Shown: piece after piece, positions 42,719-52,567 of the stretch | Numbering within the stretch: the stretch's first letter is position 1 | Layout: every line of letters begins with the position of its first letter | Source: an uncultured Acidimicrobiales bacterium | GTDB taxonomy: Bacteria > Actinomycetota > Acidimicrobiia > Acidimicrobiales > Bin134 | Assembly: GCA_951813555.1 (NCBI GenBank) | Contig: OX638344.1 | Span: forward strand, 1,951,076 to 2,015,075 | Reading direction: 5' to 3' | Length of the DNA: 64,000 nucleotides | Notes under the pieces: model-generated | The model's input: the letters and a program-made list of their open reading frames with translations, nothing else | What the model was told of the DNA's origin: nothing | Database searches by the model: none | Made by a program: the position numbers and the translations under genes

Positions 42719-45250
42719 ATGTCGGAATCAATTGTGTCGCGGTTGGCTGCACTGAGCACCGAGGAAAAGGCAGATCTGGTGGCCGGTGAGGCTATCTGGA
42801 CCACCAAGAGCTTTCCGGAGGCGGGCATTCCTGCCATCGGCGTCACCGACGGACCCAACGGCGCCCGGGGCGGCGGGCTGCTGGGCACCGGCACGGCCAC
42901 AGCCTGCATTCCCGCCGGTGCGGTGCTGGGGGCGACGTGGGATCCTGAGCTGGTCGAGCGGCTGGGCGGGGTTCTGGGCGACGAGGCCCGGGCCAAGGGC
43001 TGCCGGGTGCTGCTGGCCCCCACGATCAACCTGCACCGCAACCCGCTGGGCGGGCGCAATTTCGAGTGCTACAGCGAGGATCCGATCCTGTCGGGTCTTG
43101 TGGCCGCCGCGTTCGTGCGGGGCGTGCAGTCCCGGGGCGTGGCCACCACCCCCAAGCACTTCGTGGCCAACGACTCCGAGTTCGAGCGCAACACCATCGA
43201 CTCTCAAGTGGACGAGCGCACACTGCGGGAGGTGTATCTGGTGCCTTTCGAGTACGCGGTGCTCGAAGGCGGCACCTGGGGGATCATGAGCGCCTATAAC
43301 CGGCTAAACGGCACCTTCTGCTCCGAGAATGAATGGCTGCTCACTCAGGTGTTGCGCCACGAGTGGGGATTCGATGGTTTTGTGGTCTCCGACTGGTTTG
43401 CGGCCCGGTCCACTGCGGCGTCGGCCCGAGCCGGCTTGAGCTTGGAGATGCCCGGGCCGGGTCAGTGGTACAACCGCGGACCAATTGGCGAGGCTCTGGC
43501 CGCGGGGGAGATGGACGAGGGCCATCTCGATCGAATCGCCGGCGACGTGGTGCGCCTGCTGGAGCGCACCGGGGCGTTGGACGGATCCGACGGCTGTGTG
43601 CCCGGCCAAGAGCACGAGCTCGACCGTCCCGAGGATCGAGCGCTGCTGCGGGAGACGGCCGCGGCGGGGACGGTGCTGGTGGCCAACAACGGAGTCCTGC
43701 CGCTGGACCCGGCCATGTCGGGAACGTTGGCGGTGATCGGCCCGAACGCCCGCAAGGCTCAGATCATGGGCGGGGGATCGGCCACCGTGCAGGGGTATCG
43801 CAACGTGAGCCTCCTGGATGCGCTGAGCGACGAGCACAGCCACCTCGACGTGAGCTACGCCCAGGGTTGCGACATCGAGCGCTCGCTGGTGGCGCTCGCT
43901 GCTCCGATGCTTCGGGGCAAGCTCCAGTTGGAGTACTTCAACGGCCACGACTGGGCGGGCCCAGTGGCGCACACCGGAGAGTCGGCGTCGGCCGAGATGG
44001 TGTTCTTTGGCGTGCCGGGGCCGGGGGTGAGCCCCGAGGCTTTTTCGGTGCGGGCATCGGGCGTGCTGGTGGCCGAAAGTACCGGCGAGCACACCCTTGG
44101 GCTGGTGCAGCTCGGACGCTGTCGGGTGCTGCTGGATGGAGAGGTGGTGCTGGACGCCACCGAGGGGGACTATGACCGGGGCGACGACTTCTTCGGGATG
44201 GGCTCGGAGTTGATCTCCGCGCCTGTGCAGCTAACTGAGGGCCGCGAGACGCCCATCGTCATCGAGTACTCCAGCCGGGACAGCTTCATGTTGTGCGGAG
44301 TTCGGGTGGGGCTGAAATCGCAGGTGGAGCGGGATCTGCTCGCCGAGGCAGCCGAAGTTGCGGCCGCTGCCGAGGCAGCGGTGGTTGTGGTGGGCACCAA
44401 CGCCGACTGGGAGACCGAGGGGCGCGACCGCGACTCCTTTGACCTGCCCGGCGGCCAGCCCGAGCTGATCCGCCGAGTGGCCGCAGCCAACCCCAACACC
44501 GTGGTGGTGGTGAACACCGGCGGGGCGTGCAGCCTCGACTGGGCCGACCAGGTGGCCGGGGTGCTGGTGGCCGGATTCGGCGGCCAGGAGATGGGTTACG
44601 CGGTGGCCGACGTGTTGTTCGGCCAGGCCGACCCCGGCGGGCGGATGACCATGACGGTGCCGGCCCGCTACGAGCACAGTCCGGCCTACCTGAACTATCC
44701 GGGCGAGAACGGCGTGGTCCGCTACGGCGAGGGCCTCTACATCGGCCACCGCTGGTTCGACGCCCGGGCCATCGAGCCGGCGGTGCCCTTGGGCCACGGA
44801 TTGTCGTACGCGACATTCGAGTGGTCGGAGCCCCGAGTTTCAGGCGGAGGTGACATCGATATGGCCGATCCGGTGGTCGTAGAGGTCGACGTGGCCAATA
44901 CCAGTGATCGGCCGGGCAGCGATGTGGTGCAGGTGTACGTGGCACCGCCCCCATCGATGCTGCACCGCCCGGTGCGGGAGCTCAAGGGATTCGCCAAGGT
45001 CCACCTGGCCCCCGGCGAGTCAACCACCGCCCGCATCGTGCTCAACCGCCGGGCCTTCGCCTACTACGACCCCGGCGACCAGTCCCCACAAGGACTAGAC
45101 ATCGGCAGCCCGGTTCCCGCCGGTGAATCCGACAAGCGATCCGACGCCGGCTGGTACGTCGACCCCGGCCCCTACACCATCTGGACTGCCCGCTCCAGCG
45201 CCGACCTCGTCCACTCAGTCGAGGTCCAGCTCGGTGATGTTACAAGCTAA
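42719..45250 (+). CDS. Glycoside hydrolase family 3 protein with PA14 insertion (beta-glucosidase-like)
   Basis: The 843-residue enzyme has the GH3 barrel (GVTDGPNGARG, LAPTINLHRNPLGGRNFECY, TTPKHFVANDSE) with the nucleophile aspartate in VVSDWFA at about residue 225. The GH3 C-terminal sandwich domain follows (VVVVGTNADWETEGRDRD), interrupted by a PA14 domain at about 395-540 (QLEYFNGHDWAGPV onward). A fibronectin III-like domain ends the protein (VVQVYVAPPPS). No signal peptide is seen, so it is probably cytoplasmic. PA14-bearing GH3 enzymes often act on short oligosaccharides or plant glycosides. Confidence 0.88.
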   Translation: MSESIVSRLAALSTEEKADLVAGEAIWTTKSFPEAGIPAIGVTDGPNGARGGGLLGTGTATACIPAGAVLGATWDPELVERLGGVLGDEARAKGCRVLLAPTINLHRNPLGGRNFECYSEDPILSGLVAAAFVRGVQSRGVATTPKHFVANDSEFERNTIDSQVDERTLREVYLVPFEYAVLEGGTWGIMSAYNRLNGTFCSENEWLLTQVLRHEWGFDGFVVSDWFAARSTAASARAGLSLEMPGPGQWYNRGPIGEALAAGEMDEGHLDRIAGDVVRLLERTGALDGSDGCVPGQEHELDRPEDRALLRETAAAGTVLVANNGVLPLDPAMSGTLAVIGPNARKAQIMGGGSATVQGYRNVSLLDALSDEHSHLDVSYAQGCDIERSLVALAAPMLRGKLQLEYFNGHDWAGPVAHTGESASAEMVFFGVPGPGVSPEAFSVRASGVLVAESTGEHTLGLVQLGRCRVLLDGEVVLDATEGDYDRGDDFFGMGSELISAPVQLTEGRETPIVIEYSSRDSFMLCGVRVGLKSQVERDLLAEAAEVAAAAEAAVVVVGTNADWETEGRDRDSFDLPGGQPELIRRVAAANPNTVVVVNTGGACSLDWADQVAGVLVAGFGGQEMGYAVADVLFGQADPGGRMTMTVPARYEHSPAYLNYPGENGVVRYGEGLYIGHRWFDARAIEPAVPLGHGLSYATFEWSEPRVSGGGDIDMADPVVVEVDVANTSDRPGSDVVQVYVAPPPSMLHRPVRELKGFAKVHLAPGESTTARIVLNRRAFAYYDPGDQSPQGLDIGSPVPAGESDKRSDAGWYVDPGPYTIWTARSSADLVHSVEVQLGDVTS

Positions 45251-45268
45251 CTCATACAATTTCATTGA

Positions 45269-45298
45269 TTGACAGCCTAGAATGGGGTGGGTTAGCAT
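45269..45298 (+). promoter_or_regulatory. Promoter of the retropepsin-like gene
   Basis: TTGACA (45269-45274), an 18-base spacer and TAGCAT (45293-45298) form a near-consensus sigma-70 promoter, the best in the window. The -10 ends six bases before ATG 45305, so transcription would begin at the start codon. Confidence 0.65.
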
Positions 45299-45304
45299 TT
45301 CGGT

Positions 45305-45673
45305 ATGGGAATCATCACTGTGCCAATCCAGATCTCGGTTGTGGACGGCGGGGAGTCCATGGAGGTCGAGACGATAGTGGACACCGGTTCCTTCTACACC
45401 ATGCTGCCCGGCCGTCTGTTGCGCGACCTGGGCGTGGTTCCAATCGGCACGCGGCGACTCAGTCTGGCCGACGGACGGCGGATACTCATGAACTACGGCC
45501 GGGCGTGGGTGACGGTGGAGGGTGAGAGCGAGGTGACCTTGGTGGTGTTCGGCGAGGACGATGGTCCGGCGCTGTTGGGGGCCTACACCCTGCAAGGGTT
45601 GGCCCTGGCCGTGGACCCGACGGAAGAGCGGCTGGTTCCCTCCGACGTCATAATGTACCGAGCAGCAAGCTGA
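45305..45673 (+). CDS. Retropepsin-like aspartyl protease family protein
   Basis: A 122-residue single-domain protein with the retropepsin active-site motif VDTGSFYTMLP and the later LLGAYTLQGLALAVDP, typical of the clan AA small proteins. Like retroviral proteases it would need to dimerise to form an active site. Members of this type are widespread in bacteria; their substrates are largely unknown. It has its own strong promoter and a leaderless start, and it is followed by a tRNA gene on the other strand. Confidence 0.8.
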   Translation: MGIITVPIQISVVDGGESMEVETIVDTGSFYTMLPGRLLRDLGVVPIGTRRLSLADGRRILMNYGRAWVTVEGESEVTLVVFGEDDGPALLGAYTLQGLALAVDPTEERLVPSDVIMYRAAS

Positions 45674-45695
45674 CCCCTGGTACCTGGGAGGGCGG

Positions 45696-45769
<74 letters not shown>

Positions 45770-45847
45770 GCGAGCAGAAGACTCTAACAGCCGTCGAAGT
45801 GCCGGCCCACATGGGATAACGGTTATTGGCCCTGCCACGAGGCTCGG

Positions 45848-45853
45848 TAGATT
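45848..45853 (+). promoter_or_regulatory. -10 box (TAGATT) of leuS
   Basis: TAGATT lies eight bases before ATG 45862, with TTATTG 18 bases upstream as a possible -35. The spacing suggests a leaderless or nearly leaderless leuS mRNA, leaving no room for a T-box or other leader. Confidence 0.45.
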
Positions 45854-45861
45854 GAGCGGCC

Positions 45862-48333
45862 ATGGACGGCTACGACCCAGCGGCAATCGAGCCCAAATGG
45901 CAGCAGCGCTGGATCGACGACGCCACCTACGACATCGACAACGACGATTCCCGGCCGCCCTACTACGTGCTGTCGATGTACCCGTACCCCAGCGGTTCGG
46001 CCCATATCGGCCATGTCCGCAACTACACCTTCGGCGATCTGCTGGTGCGTTACCGCACCATGCAGGGCGACGGCGTGCTGTCGCCCATCGGCTTCGACAG
46101 CTTCGGGTTGCCGGCAGAGAACGCCGCCATCAAGACCGGCACGCACCCCCGGGACCACACCGACGCCAACATCGAGCGGCTGTCGTCGTCGCTGCGCCGC
46201 ATCGGCGCGGTGTACGACTGGCGCCGCACGCTGAGCAGCCACGACCCCGACTACATCCGCTTCACCCAGTGGATCTTCTTGAAGTTCTACGAGGCCGGCC
46301 TGGTGTACCGGGCCACCGCTCCGGTGAATTGGTGCCCCGGCTGCCAGACGGTGCTGGCCAACGAGCAGGTGCTGGCCGACGGCACCTGCGAGCGCTCCGG
46401 CGACATGGCCCAACAGCGCGAGCTGGAGCAGTGGTTCTACCGCATCACTGCCTACGCCGAGGAACTGCTCGACGGGCTAGACGGCTTGGACTGGCCCAAC
46501 CGGGTGAAGGTCATGCAGCGCAACTGGATCGGCCGCTCCGAGGGGGCCGAGTTCACCCTCCCCATCGCCGATGAGGCCGGCAATCCCCGCGACGACGTCG
46601 AGGGCATCTCGGTGTTTACCACCCGGCCCGACACCAGCTTCGGTATGACCTTTGCCGTCATGTCTCCCGAGCATCCCCGGGTGGCGGAACTGGTGACCGA
46701 GTATCGCCAAGCCGAGGTGGAGGCGTTCATCGCCGAGGTGTCCGAGCGCAGTGAGTTCGAGCGGCTGTCGGTGGGCGGCCCGGCCGACAAGCGGGGGGTG
46801 GACACCGGCACCCGGGTGGTCAACCCGTTCTCCGGCCAGCCGATTCCGCTCTTTTTGGCCGATTACGTGCTCACCACCTACGGCACGGGGGCGATCATGG
46901 CGGTGCCCGGCGAGGACCAGCGCGACTGGGACTTCGCCTTGGCGTATGGCCTGCCCATCATCCGCACCGTTGAGCCCCCCCAGGACTTCGGCGGAGAGGC
47001 CTACACCGGCGACGGGCCGTCCATCAACAGCGAATGGCTGAACGGCCTGTGGATGGACGAGGCCAAGGCCGCTTCCATCGACTGGCTGGAACGCGAGGGC
47101 ATCGGCGAGCGCAGGGTTAACTATCGCCTGCGCGACTGGCTCCTGTCTCGCCAGCGCTATTGGGGATGTCCTATCCCCGTGGTGTACTGCGAGTCGTGCG
47201 GGACGGTGCCGGTGCCCTACGACGACCTGCCGGTGGGCCTGCCCGACGATGTGGCGTTCATGCCCACCGGGCGGTCCCCGCTGGTGGACCATCCCGGCTT
47301 CTTGCACACCGAGTGTCCTGCCTGCGGCGGTTCGGCCCGGCGGGAGACCGACACCATGGACACCTTCGTCGATTCCTCGTGGTACTTCCTGCGCTTCGCC
47401 GACCCCCACAACTCCGAGCTGCCGTTCAACACCGAGGCGCTGGAGCGGTGGCTGCCGGTTGACCAGTACATCGGCGGGGTGGAGCACGCCATCTTGCACC
47501 TGATGTACGCCCGGTTCTTCACCCGGGCGCTGTCTGATCTGGGGGTGGCCCCCGCGGGGCTGCGCGAGCCCTTCCAGCGGCTGTTCACCCAGGGCATGGT
47601 GCGCATGGGCGGGGGCAAGATGTCCAAATCGAGGGGTAACCTGGTTGCGCCCGAGGACATCATCGATGCCCACGGGGCCGACGCTCTGCGCCTGGCCATC
47701 TTGCAGGTCAAGCCCCCCGCTGAAGATGTGGACTGGGAGGACTTCGGCCTTGAAGGCTGCGCCCGATTCTTGGGCCGGGTGTGGCGGCTGGCCGCCGGCA
47801 CCGCCGAGCGGGCCAATCCGGCCCGCACCGGTGCGGCCACACCAGCCGACGCCGCCATCGACGCCGCCACCCACCGGCTCATCGATCGCATCACCTCGGA
47901 GTTCGACCGCTGGTCGTACAACACCGCGGTGGCCGGCTGCATGGAGTTCACCAACGAGCTCTACCGCTACGTGCAGTCCGACGACGGTCCCCACCACGAC
48001 ACGCTGGCATTCGCCATCGACTCATTGCTGCTGGTGATGGCGCCCATGGTGCCCCACATCTGCGCCGAGCTTTGGGAGATGCGCCGGGGGGGGAATATCC
48101 ACACCGTGCAGTGGCCGACAGCCGATGAAGCCAAGCTGGTGCTGGAGACGGTCACCATGGTTGTGCAAGTGAACGGCAAGGTGCGCGACCGCATTGAGGT
48201 GGCGGCCGACATCGCCGACGCCGACGCCGAGGCGCTGGCCCTTGCGTCAGAGAGGGTGCAGGCCTACCTCGACGGCGGCGAGCCCCGACGGGTCATCGCC
48301 CGCCCGCCCAAGCTGGTCAACGTAGTGGTCTAG
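45862..48333 (+). CDS. leuS: Leucyl-tRNA synthetase
   Basis: LeuRS charges tRNA-Leu and edits misactivated residues. The 823-residue class I synthetase has the HIGH motif ([18 protein letters not shown]), the zinc-like cysteines of CPGCQTV and CESCG, the CP1 editing domain with [12 protein letters not shown] and [12 protein letters not shown], and KMSKS ([11 protein letters not shown]). The C-terminal anticodon-binding domain ends VNVVV. The start is ATG 45862. Its 3' end is seven bases from the convergent P450 gene. Confidence 0.97.
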   Translation: MDGYDPAAIEPKWQQRWIDDATYDIDNDDSRPPYYVLSMYPYPSGSAHIGHVRNYTFGDLLVRYRTMQGDGVLSPIGFDSFGLPAENAAIKTGTHPRDHTDANIERLSSSLRRIGAVYDWRRTLSSHDPDYIRFTQWIFLKFYEAGLVYRATAPVNWCPGCQTVLANEQVLADGTCERSGDMAQQRELEQWFYRITAYAEELLDGLDGLDWPNRVKVMQRNWIGRSEGAEFTLPIADEAGNPRDDVEGISVFTTRPDTSFGMTFAVMSPEHPRVAELVTEYRQAEVEAFIAEVSERSEFERLSVGGPADKRGVDTGTRVVNPFSGQPIPLFLADYVLTTYGTGAIMAVPGEDQRDWDFALAYGLPIIRTVEPPQDFGGEAYTGDGPSINSEWLNGLWMDEAKAASIDWLEREGIGERRVNYRLRDWLLSRQRYWGCPIPVVYCESCGTVPVPYDDLPVGLPDDVAFMPTGRSPLVDHPGFLHTECPACGGSARRETDTMDTFVDSSWYFLRFADPHNSELPFNTEALERWLPVDQYIGGVEHAILHLMYARFFTRALSDLGVAPAGLREPFQRLFTQGMVRMGGGKMSKSRGNLVAPEDIIDAHGADALRLAILQVKPPAEDVDWEDFGLEGCARFLGRVWRLAAGTAERANPARTGAATPADAAIDAATHRLIDRITSEFDRWSYNTAVAGCMEFTNELYRYVQSDDGPHHDTLAFAIDSLLLVMAPMVPHICAELWEMRRGGNIHTVQWPTADEAKLVLETVTMVVQVNGKVRDRIEVAADIADADAEALALASERVQAYLDGGEPRRVIARPPKLVNVVV

Positions 48334-48340
48334 CTCTCCG

Positions 48341-49528
48341 CTAGACGTCCCACACCACGTGAAGCTGTTCTGGGCCGCGGAAGGCCACCCCGCGGATGAG
48401 GGGAGGGTCGGCGTCGGGGTCGAGGCGCAGGCCCGCGAGCCGCTCGAGGATGGTTCGCAGGGCAACCCGTAGTTCGAGGCGGGCCAGATGCATGCCCAAG
48501 CACAGGTGCCGGCCCCAGCCGAACGCCATGTGGGGCACGGGCTGCTCCCGGTCGGGATTCCAGCGGTTGCCATCGGAGTACACCTGTTCGTCCCGGTTGG
48601 CCGACGTCATGGTCATCATGAGTCGGGTGCCGGCCGGGATGGGGCAGCCGCCTACCTCGGTGTCTGCCGTCGCTTCCCGGGTGGCCAATGGGGCTGAACT
48701 CTCCCACCGCAGGGTCTCCTCGATCACCTGGTCGAGCAGCGACCAATCGGCTTTGAGCCTGTCGATCCAACCCTCGTGGGTCAGCAATGCCGTCAAAGCG
48801 ATGCCCAGCTCCCGGGAGGTGGTCTCGGCTCCAGCGGGCATCAGCAGCAGCAAGAAGCCGTAGATGTGCTCGTCGTCGAGGCGCTGGCCGTCGACCTCGG
48901 CGTGGATGATGTCGCTGATCAGGTCGTTTTGGGGATTGGCCTTGCGGTTTTCCACGACGGGGCGGAGGTAGTCGCGCATGGCTTGAGAAGCGGCGTGCCC
49001 GGCCTCCGGATAGAGAGGTCCGGCGCTCACCTGTTCGGACCACAGCCGGAACTGATCGGCGTCATTCAACGGCACGCCCATGATCCCGGCGATCACCCGA
49101 GTGGGGAACCGCTGAGTCAACTCGGCCACCAGATCGGCCCGCCCCCGAGGAGCGACGCCGTCAACCAGCTCGTTCACGATGGGCCCCACCAGTTCGGTCT
49201 CCCAGCGGGCCTGCGCCGATGACCGGAACGCCCTTGACACCAGCCCCCGATAGGCGGTGTGCTCGTCGCCGTCCATGCCCAGCAGGAGAGGCCCCATGAA
49301 CGGGGTCATCGACTCGGCTACCACCCGGGTGGAGAACGCCGCGCTGTTGCGCAGCACCGCCTCGGTGTGGTCGCGGCGGTACAGGTTCAAGATGCGCCCT
49401 CCGAAGCCGTCGTCGCGCACTTCCGGAGGCTCAGCGCGGCCCCGGTCCCACTCCCTGTGGGGGTTGATGGCGGCCTCTTCGGTCTGGGCCAGCCCCTCGT
49501 GATAGTCCGACGGCTCGCTTGAGTCCAC
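48341..49528 (-). CDS. Cytochrome P450
   Basis: A 395-residue soluble bacterial P450. The heme-binding loop FGWGRHLCLGMHLARLEL holds the cysteine thiolate. The I-helix acid-threonine pair is present as AGAETTSRELG, and the ExxR motif as EETLRW. The start is GTG 49528 (MDSSEPSDY). It probably oxidises a lipid or terpenoid but the substrate cannot be predicted. It ends the minus-strand run APH-PAC2-LLM-P450, 10 bases after the LLM gene. No ferredoxin gene is adjacent. Confidence 0.9.
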   Translation of the reverse strand: MDSSEPSDYHEGLAQTEEAAINPHREWDRGRAEPPEVRDDGFGGRILNLYRRDHTEAVLRNSAAFSTRVVAESMTPFMGPLLLGMDGDEHTAYRGLVSRAFRSSAQARWETELVGPIVNELVDGVAPRGRADLVAELTQRFPTRVIAGIMGVPLNDADQFRLWSEQVSAGPLYPEAGHAASQAMRDYLRPVVENRKANPQNDLISDIIHAEVDGQRLDDEHIYGFLLLLMPAGAETTSRELGIALTALLTHEGWIDRLKADWSLLDQVIEETLRWESSAPLATREATADTEVGGCPIPAGTRLMMTMTSANRDEQVYSDGNRWNPDREQPVPHMAFGWGRHLCLGMHLARLELRVALRTILERLAGLRLDPDADPPLIRGVAFRGPEQLHVVWDV

Positions 49529-49538
49529 CGCGGCAACC

Positions 49539-50591
49539 CTATTCGGGCGACCGTCCCGGAATGGCTCGAAGCGTCTCGCGGACTTCGGCCCAGGGTCCGT
49601 CGGGACGCAGACCCTGGCCGAATGACATGCGGTCGATCAGCCCGCCGTAGCTGGCGGCCACGCCGCGGGCCAGGTTCTGGGGCTCGGCCACAACGCCGAA
49701 CGTTCCCAGCATGGTGTCGTCGATCACGTCGGCCATCTCAACCCACTGGCCCTGCTTGGACATGCGGTTCAGCTCGTCTTGGGCATCTCCCCAGCCGTGG
49801 TGCTCGAGTACCGGGCGATAAGCGGGCGTCGAGCCATAGAAGGCCAGTTGCTGGCGGGCCGCTTGGGCGGCCGACGCCATCTCCTCTTCGGATTCGCCGG
49901 TGACAATGAAAACCGGCATCGACACTTCTATATCTATGGGATCGCGGCCTGCTCTGGCGGCCCCCCTCTCGAGGGCGGGCAGCGACACCTCCCGCACATA
50001 GCTGGGCGTGGTGAACCCGTGGCTGATCCAGCCGTCGGCCGACTCGCCAGCCGCTTCGGTCATGAGATCGCCCACTGCGGCCAAATGGATGGGGGGTGGG
50101 CCGAAGGGGTTGGAGCCGGGGCTGAACATCGGGGTCATGAGGGTGTGCTGGTAGAACTCGCCTCGGAACGACAGTCGCTCTCCGGTCTCCCAGCTTTCCC
50201 ATATGGCCTTGATGGCATCGATCATCTCTTTCATGCGGGCGGCGGGGTGAGACCAGGGCATGGAAAATCGCTTGGTGATGTGGGGCTTGATCTGCGAGCC
50301 CAGGCCGAGAATGAAGCGCCCGCCGGAATACGCCTGGAGGTCCCACCCCAAGTTGGCCAAGACCATGGGGTTGCGGGCGAATGCCACCGCAATCGAGGTT
50401 CCGAGCTGTATGCGGCTGGTGTGCTCGGCGGCCAGCACCAGCGGCAGAAACGGGTCGTGGTCGAGCTCGGCCGACCAGACACCGTCGTAGCCGGCGGACT
50501 CCAAGCTGCGGGCGTTGTCGGCGGCATCTCCAAGTGGCCCCACCGATCCCTTTCTGGCCGCTCTGGTAACGAGGCCGCCGTCTAGCTTCAT
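49539..50591 (-). CDS. Luciferase-like (LLM class) F420-dependent oxidoreductase, TIGR03617-like
   Basis: A 350-residue TIM-barrel flavin/F420 oxidoreductase. Typical stretches are LESAGYDGVWSAELDHDPFL, RIQLGTSIAVAFARNP and GRFILGLGSQIKPHITKRFS. The last resembles the TIGR03617 group of F420-dependent enzymes in actinomycetes. The reaction and substrate are unknown. Its ATG overlaps the stop of a mini-ORF that bridges from the PAC2 gene. Confidence 0.82.
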   Translation of the reverse strand: MKLDGGLVTRAARKGSVGPLGDAADNARSLESAGYDGVWSAELDHDPFLPLVLAAEHTSRIQLGTSIAVAFARNPMVLANLGWDLQAYSGGRFILGLGSQIKPHITKRFSMPWSHPAARMKEMIDAIKAIWESWETGERLSFRGEFYQHTLMTPMFSPGSNPFGPPPIHLAAVGDLMTEAAGESADGWISHGFTTPSYVREVSLPALERGAARAGRDPIDIEVSMPVFIVTGESEEEMASAAQAARQQLAFYGSTPAYRPVLEHHGWGDAQDELNRMSKQGQWVEMADVIDDTMLGTFGVVAEPQNLARGVAASYGGLIDRMSFGQGLRPDGPWAEVRETLRAIPGRSPE

Positions 50592-50623
50592 GCTCTGTCC
50601 TCTCGGGTGGTGGTTTGGGTCAT
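50588..50623 (-). CDS. Bridging mini-ORF between PAC2 gene and LLM gene
   Basis: An 11-codon frame, MTQTTTREDRA, starts in an ATGA overlap with the PAC2 stop and ends in an ATGA overlap with the LLM start. It contains GAGAGGA, a good ribosome site for the LLM gene. The ends of PAC2 (RDQDESK) and of the mini-ORF (TREDRA) are only weakly alike, so an old duplication is possible but not shown. Its span fills the gap exactly. Confidence 0.35.
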   Translation of the reverse strand: MTQTTTREDRA

Positions 50624-51489
50624 TTGGACTCGTCCTGGTCGCGCAAGAAGCGCTCCAGCTCTTCGGCCAACTCGTCCCCGGTGGGGATTTCGTTGCCGGG
50701 TTCTCCCATGGCGGTGTCGTAGGCGCCTTCCAGTTGCCCTAGCAGGCGCTTATGGCTGGCGTTCTGGGCGATCATGGTGTCGAGCCGACGGGACACCTCC
50801 AGCCCCTCGGCGATCAGCGGTGCCGAATCGAACCGCAACTCGGTGACGGCGTGCAGACCCTGGATGAGTGCCGCAGTGCCGGCCGGGAATGGCGAACCGG
50901 CTGCATAGTGGGGTACCTGGGCCCACACCGACACCGTTTCCAGTCCAGCGGCCTCGAATCGCTTGGCCAAAGCTGCGCTGATGCCGGCGGGAACCTCAAG
51001 GGTTCCCTGGGGAGAGCCGAACCGCCCGATCAGATCTTGGGTGGTGCCGGTGGCCGACAGGCGCACCGGTCGGGTATGGGGCACCGCGGCGGGGTACGCC
51101 CCCAAAGACACCACACGGGCCACCCCCAACTGCTGCACCAGTTCGTCGACCGCGGTGCAGAACGCCTGCCAGCGGAAGTCGGGCTCGGAGCCGTGGAGCA
51201 TCAAGAACTTGCGCTCGTCGAGGTCGCTCAGCACCTCAAGCCTTATCTCCGGCCACGAGATGTCGTCGACCCGGCCGTCCCGCACGGTCATGGTGGGACG
51301 GCGGGCCCGGTGGTCTATCAACAGGTCGGCATCGAAGCTGGCCACCAGCACCGCGTCGTCTGTGTTGATCATGATCTCGGCGGCGTTGCGCATGCCGTAG
51401 CCGGCGTCCACCCATCCGTCGAGAGCGATCACCAGCACCGGGTCTACCAGGTCGGGCAGTTGCTGGACGGTGACCAACTCGCTGCTCAT
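50620..51489 (-). CDS. PAC2 family protein
   Basis: A 289-residue member of the PAC2 family, related to archaeal/eukaryotic proteasome assembly chaperones and common in actinomycetes. Family stretches are LVIALDGWVDAGYGMRNAAE, PTMTVRDGRVDDISWP and VVSLGAYPAAVPHTRPV. A helical C-terminus (LEGAYDTAMGEPGNEIPTGD region) follows. The role in bacteria is not established. The start overlaps the APH stop by ATGA and the stop overlaps a mini-ORF. Confidence 0.85.
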   Translation of the reverse strand: MSSELVTVQQLPDLVDPVLVIALDGWVDAGYGMRNAAEIMINTDDAVLVASFDADLLIDHRARRPTMTVRDGRVDDISWPEIRLEVLSDLDERKFLMLHGSEPDFRWQAFCTAVDELVQQLGVARVVSLGAYPAAVPHTRPVRLSATGTTQDLIGRFGSPQGTLEVPAGISAALAKRFEAAGLETVSVWAQVPHYAAGSPFPAGTAALIQGLHAVTELRFDSAPLIAEGLEVSRRLDTMIAQNASHKRLLGQLEGAYDTAMGEPGNEIPTGDELAEELERFLRDQDESK

Positions 51490-52520
51490 GCCACCTGCTC
51501 CGCGGCTGACGTGGCCATGTCGACCAGGGCGTCCACCCGGGCCACAAAGCTGTTGGCCCCCTGCGGCGGCGCCTTGTCGCCCATTGCCCCTCCCACATAA
51601 CGGCTGTACACGCCCTCCAGGATGCAGGCCAGTTTCCAGTAGCCAAAGGCCATATAGAAATCGAAGCTGTCGATATCGCGCCCCGATGCCTCCAGGTATA
51701 GGTCGAACATCTCGGCCCGGCTGGCGAATCCGGATTCACCGGTAGGGGGATCGTCCAGTGCAACCTCCAAGTCATCGGGCTCGGCCCAATACACCAGAAG
51801 CTGGGCCACGTCGGCGTTGCGGTCGCCCAGGGTGCACAGCTCCCAGTCGAGCACCGCTACCACCTGGCCTTGCTCGCCCAGGATGCAGTTGTCCAGGCGG
51901 TAGTCCCCGTGGACGATGCCGGCTTCTCCCTGGTCGGGGATGCGGGCAACTAGGTGGTCGTGAACCTCATGGATCTGGGGTCGGTCCTGGGTCTTGGACT
52001 CCTCAAACTGGCGGAGCCAGCGCCGGAGCTGGCGGGCGATGTAGTCCTCCCTTCGGCCCAGATCGCCCAGCCCCACCTCATCCACGGCCACCGCGTGGAT
52101 GTGGGCCAGCGTCTCGGCAATCGACTGGGAGGCGGCCTGGCGCCGCTCTGGGGCCAGCGCAACAGCATGCTTGCGGTTGCGCACCACCTTCCCATCCACG
52201 AAGTCCATGACGTAGAACGGGCGCTCGTTGACTGATTCGTCCTCGCACAGCCCGAACGTGCGGGGTACCGGCACGTCGGTGTCGGCCAGCGCGGCGATGA
52301 TCTTGTGCTCTCGGCCCATGTCGTGGGCCGTGGCCAGCACCTGATACAGCGGGGGCCGGCGCAGCACGTAGCACTGGCCATTGGCCCCGGTGACCTTGAA
52401 GGTGAGATTGGAGTGTCCTCCGGCGATCAATTCAAATTTCAGTGGCAAGGCGACGCCGGGAACATTGGCCTCGAACCACGCACTGACCGCGTCGTACTGG
52501 ATGCCTCGGATGTGGTCCAT
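51486..52520 (-). CDS. Aminoglycoside phosphotransferase-like kinase (ACAD10/APH family)
   Basis: A 344-residue kinase-fold protein. The catalytic loop VHGDYRLDNCIL (HGDxxxxN) and metal-binding VLDWELCTLGD are intact, and IAGGHSNLTFKVTG forms the nucleotide loop. In actinomycetes such ACAD10-type kinases usually act with acyl-CoA dehydrogenases on hydroxyacids, not on antibiotics. Start ATG 52520 was chosen over an upstream TTG because a -10 box lies ten bases before it. The stop overlaps the PAC2 start (ATGA). Confidence 0.83.
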   Translation of the reverse strand: MDHIRGIQYDAVSAWFEANVPGVALPLKFELIAGGHSNLTFKVTGANGQCYVLRRPPLYQVLATAHDMGREHKIIAALADTDVPVPRTFGLCEDESVNERPFYVMDFVDGKVVRNRKHAVALAPERRQAASQSIAETLAHIHAVAVDEVGLGDLGRREDYIARQLRRWLRQFEESKTQDRPQIHEVHDHLVARIPDQGEAGIVHGDYRLDNCILGEQGQVVAVLDWELCTLGDRNADVAQLLVYWAEPDDLEVALDDPPTGESGFASRAEMFDLYLEASGRDIDSFDFYMAFGYWKLACILEGVYSRYVGGAMGDKAPPQGANSFVARVDALVDMATSAAEQVA

Positions 52521-52530
52521 GCAATTGGTG

Positions 52531-52540
52531 AGGGTAGCGT
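52531..52540. promoter_or_regulatory. Overlapping divergent -10 boxes (APH / thioredoxin)
   Basis: AGGGTAGCGT reads as TACCCT on the minus strand (52531-52536, ten bases before the APH ATG) and as TAGCGT on the plus strand (52535-52540, towards the thioredoxin gene). The two -10 elements share the central TA step. A 27-base leader with a GAGAGG site would precede the thioredoxin ATG. Confidence 0.4.
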
Positions 52541-52567
52541 TCAATTCGGGTCAATGAGAGGTAGCCA

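Noticed and set aside
51486..52520. Aminoglycoside resistance gene
   Set aside because: The protein belongs to the ACAD10-like branch of the kinase fold; nothing supports an antibiotic substrate.
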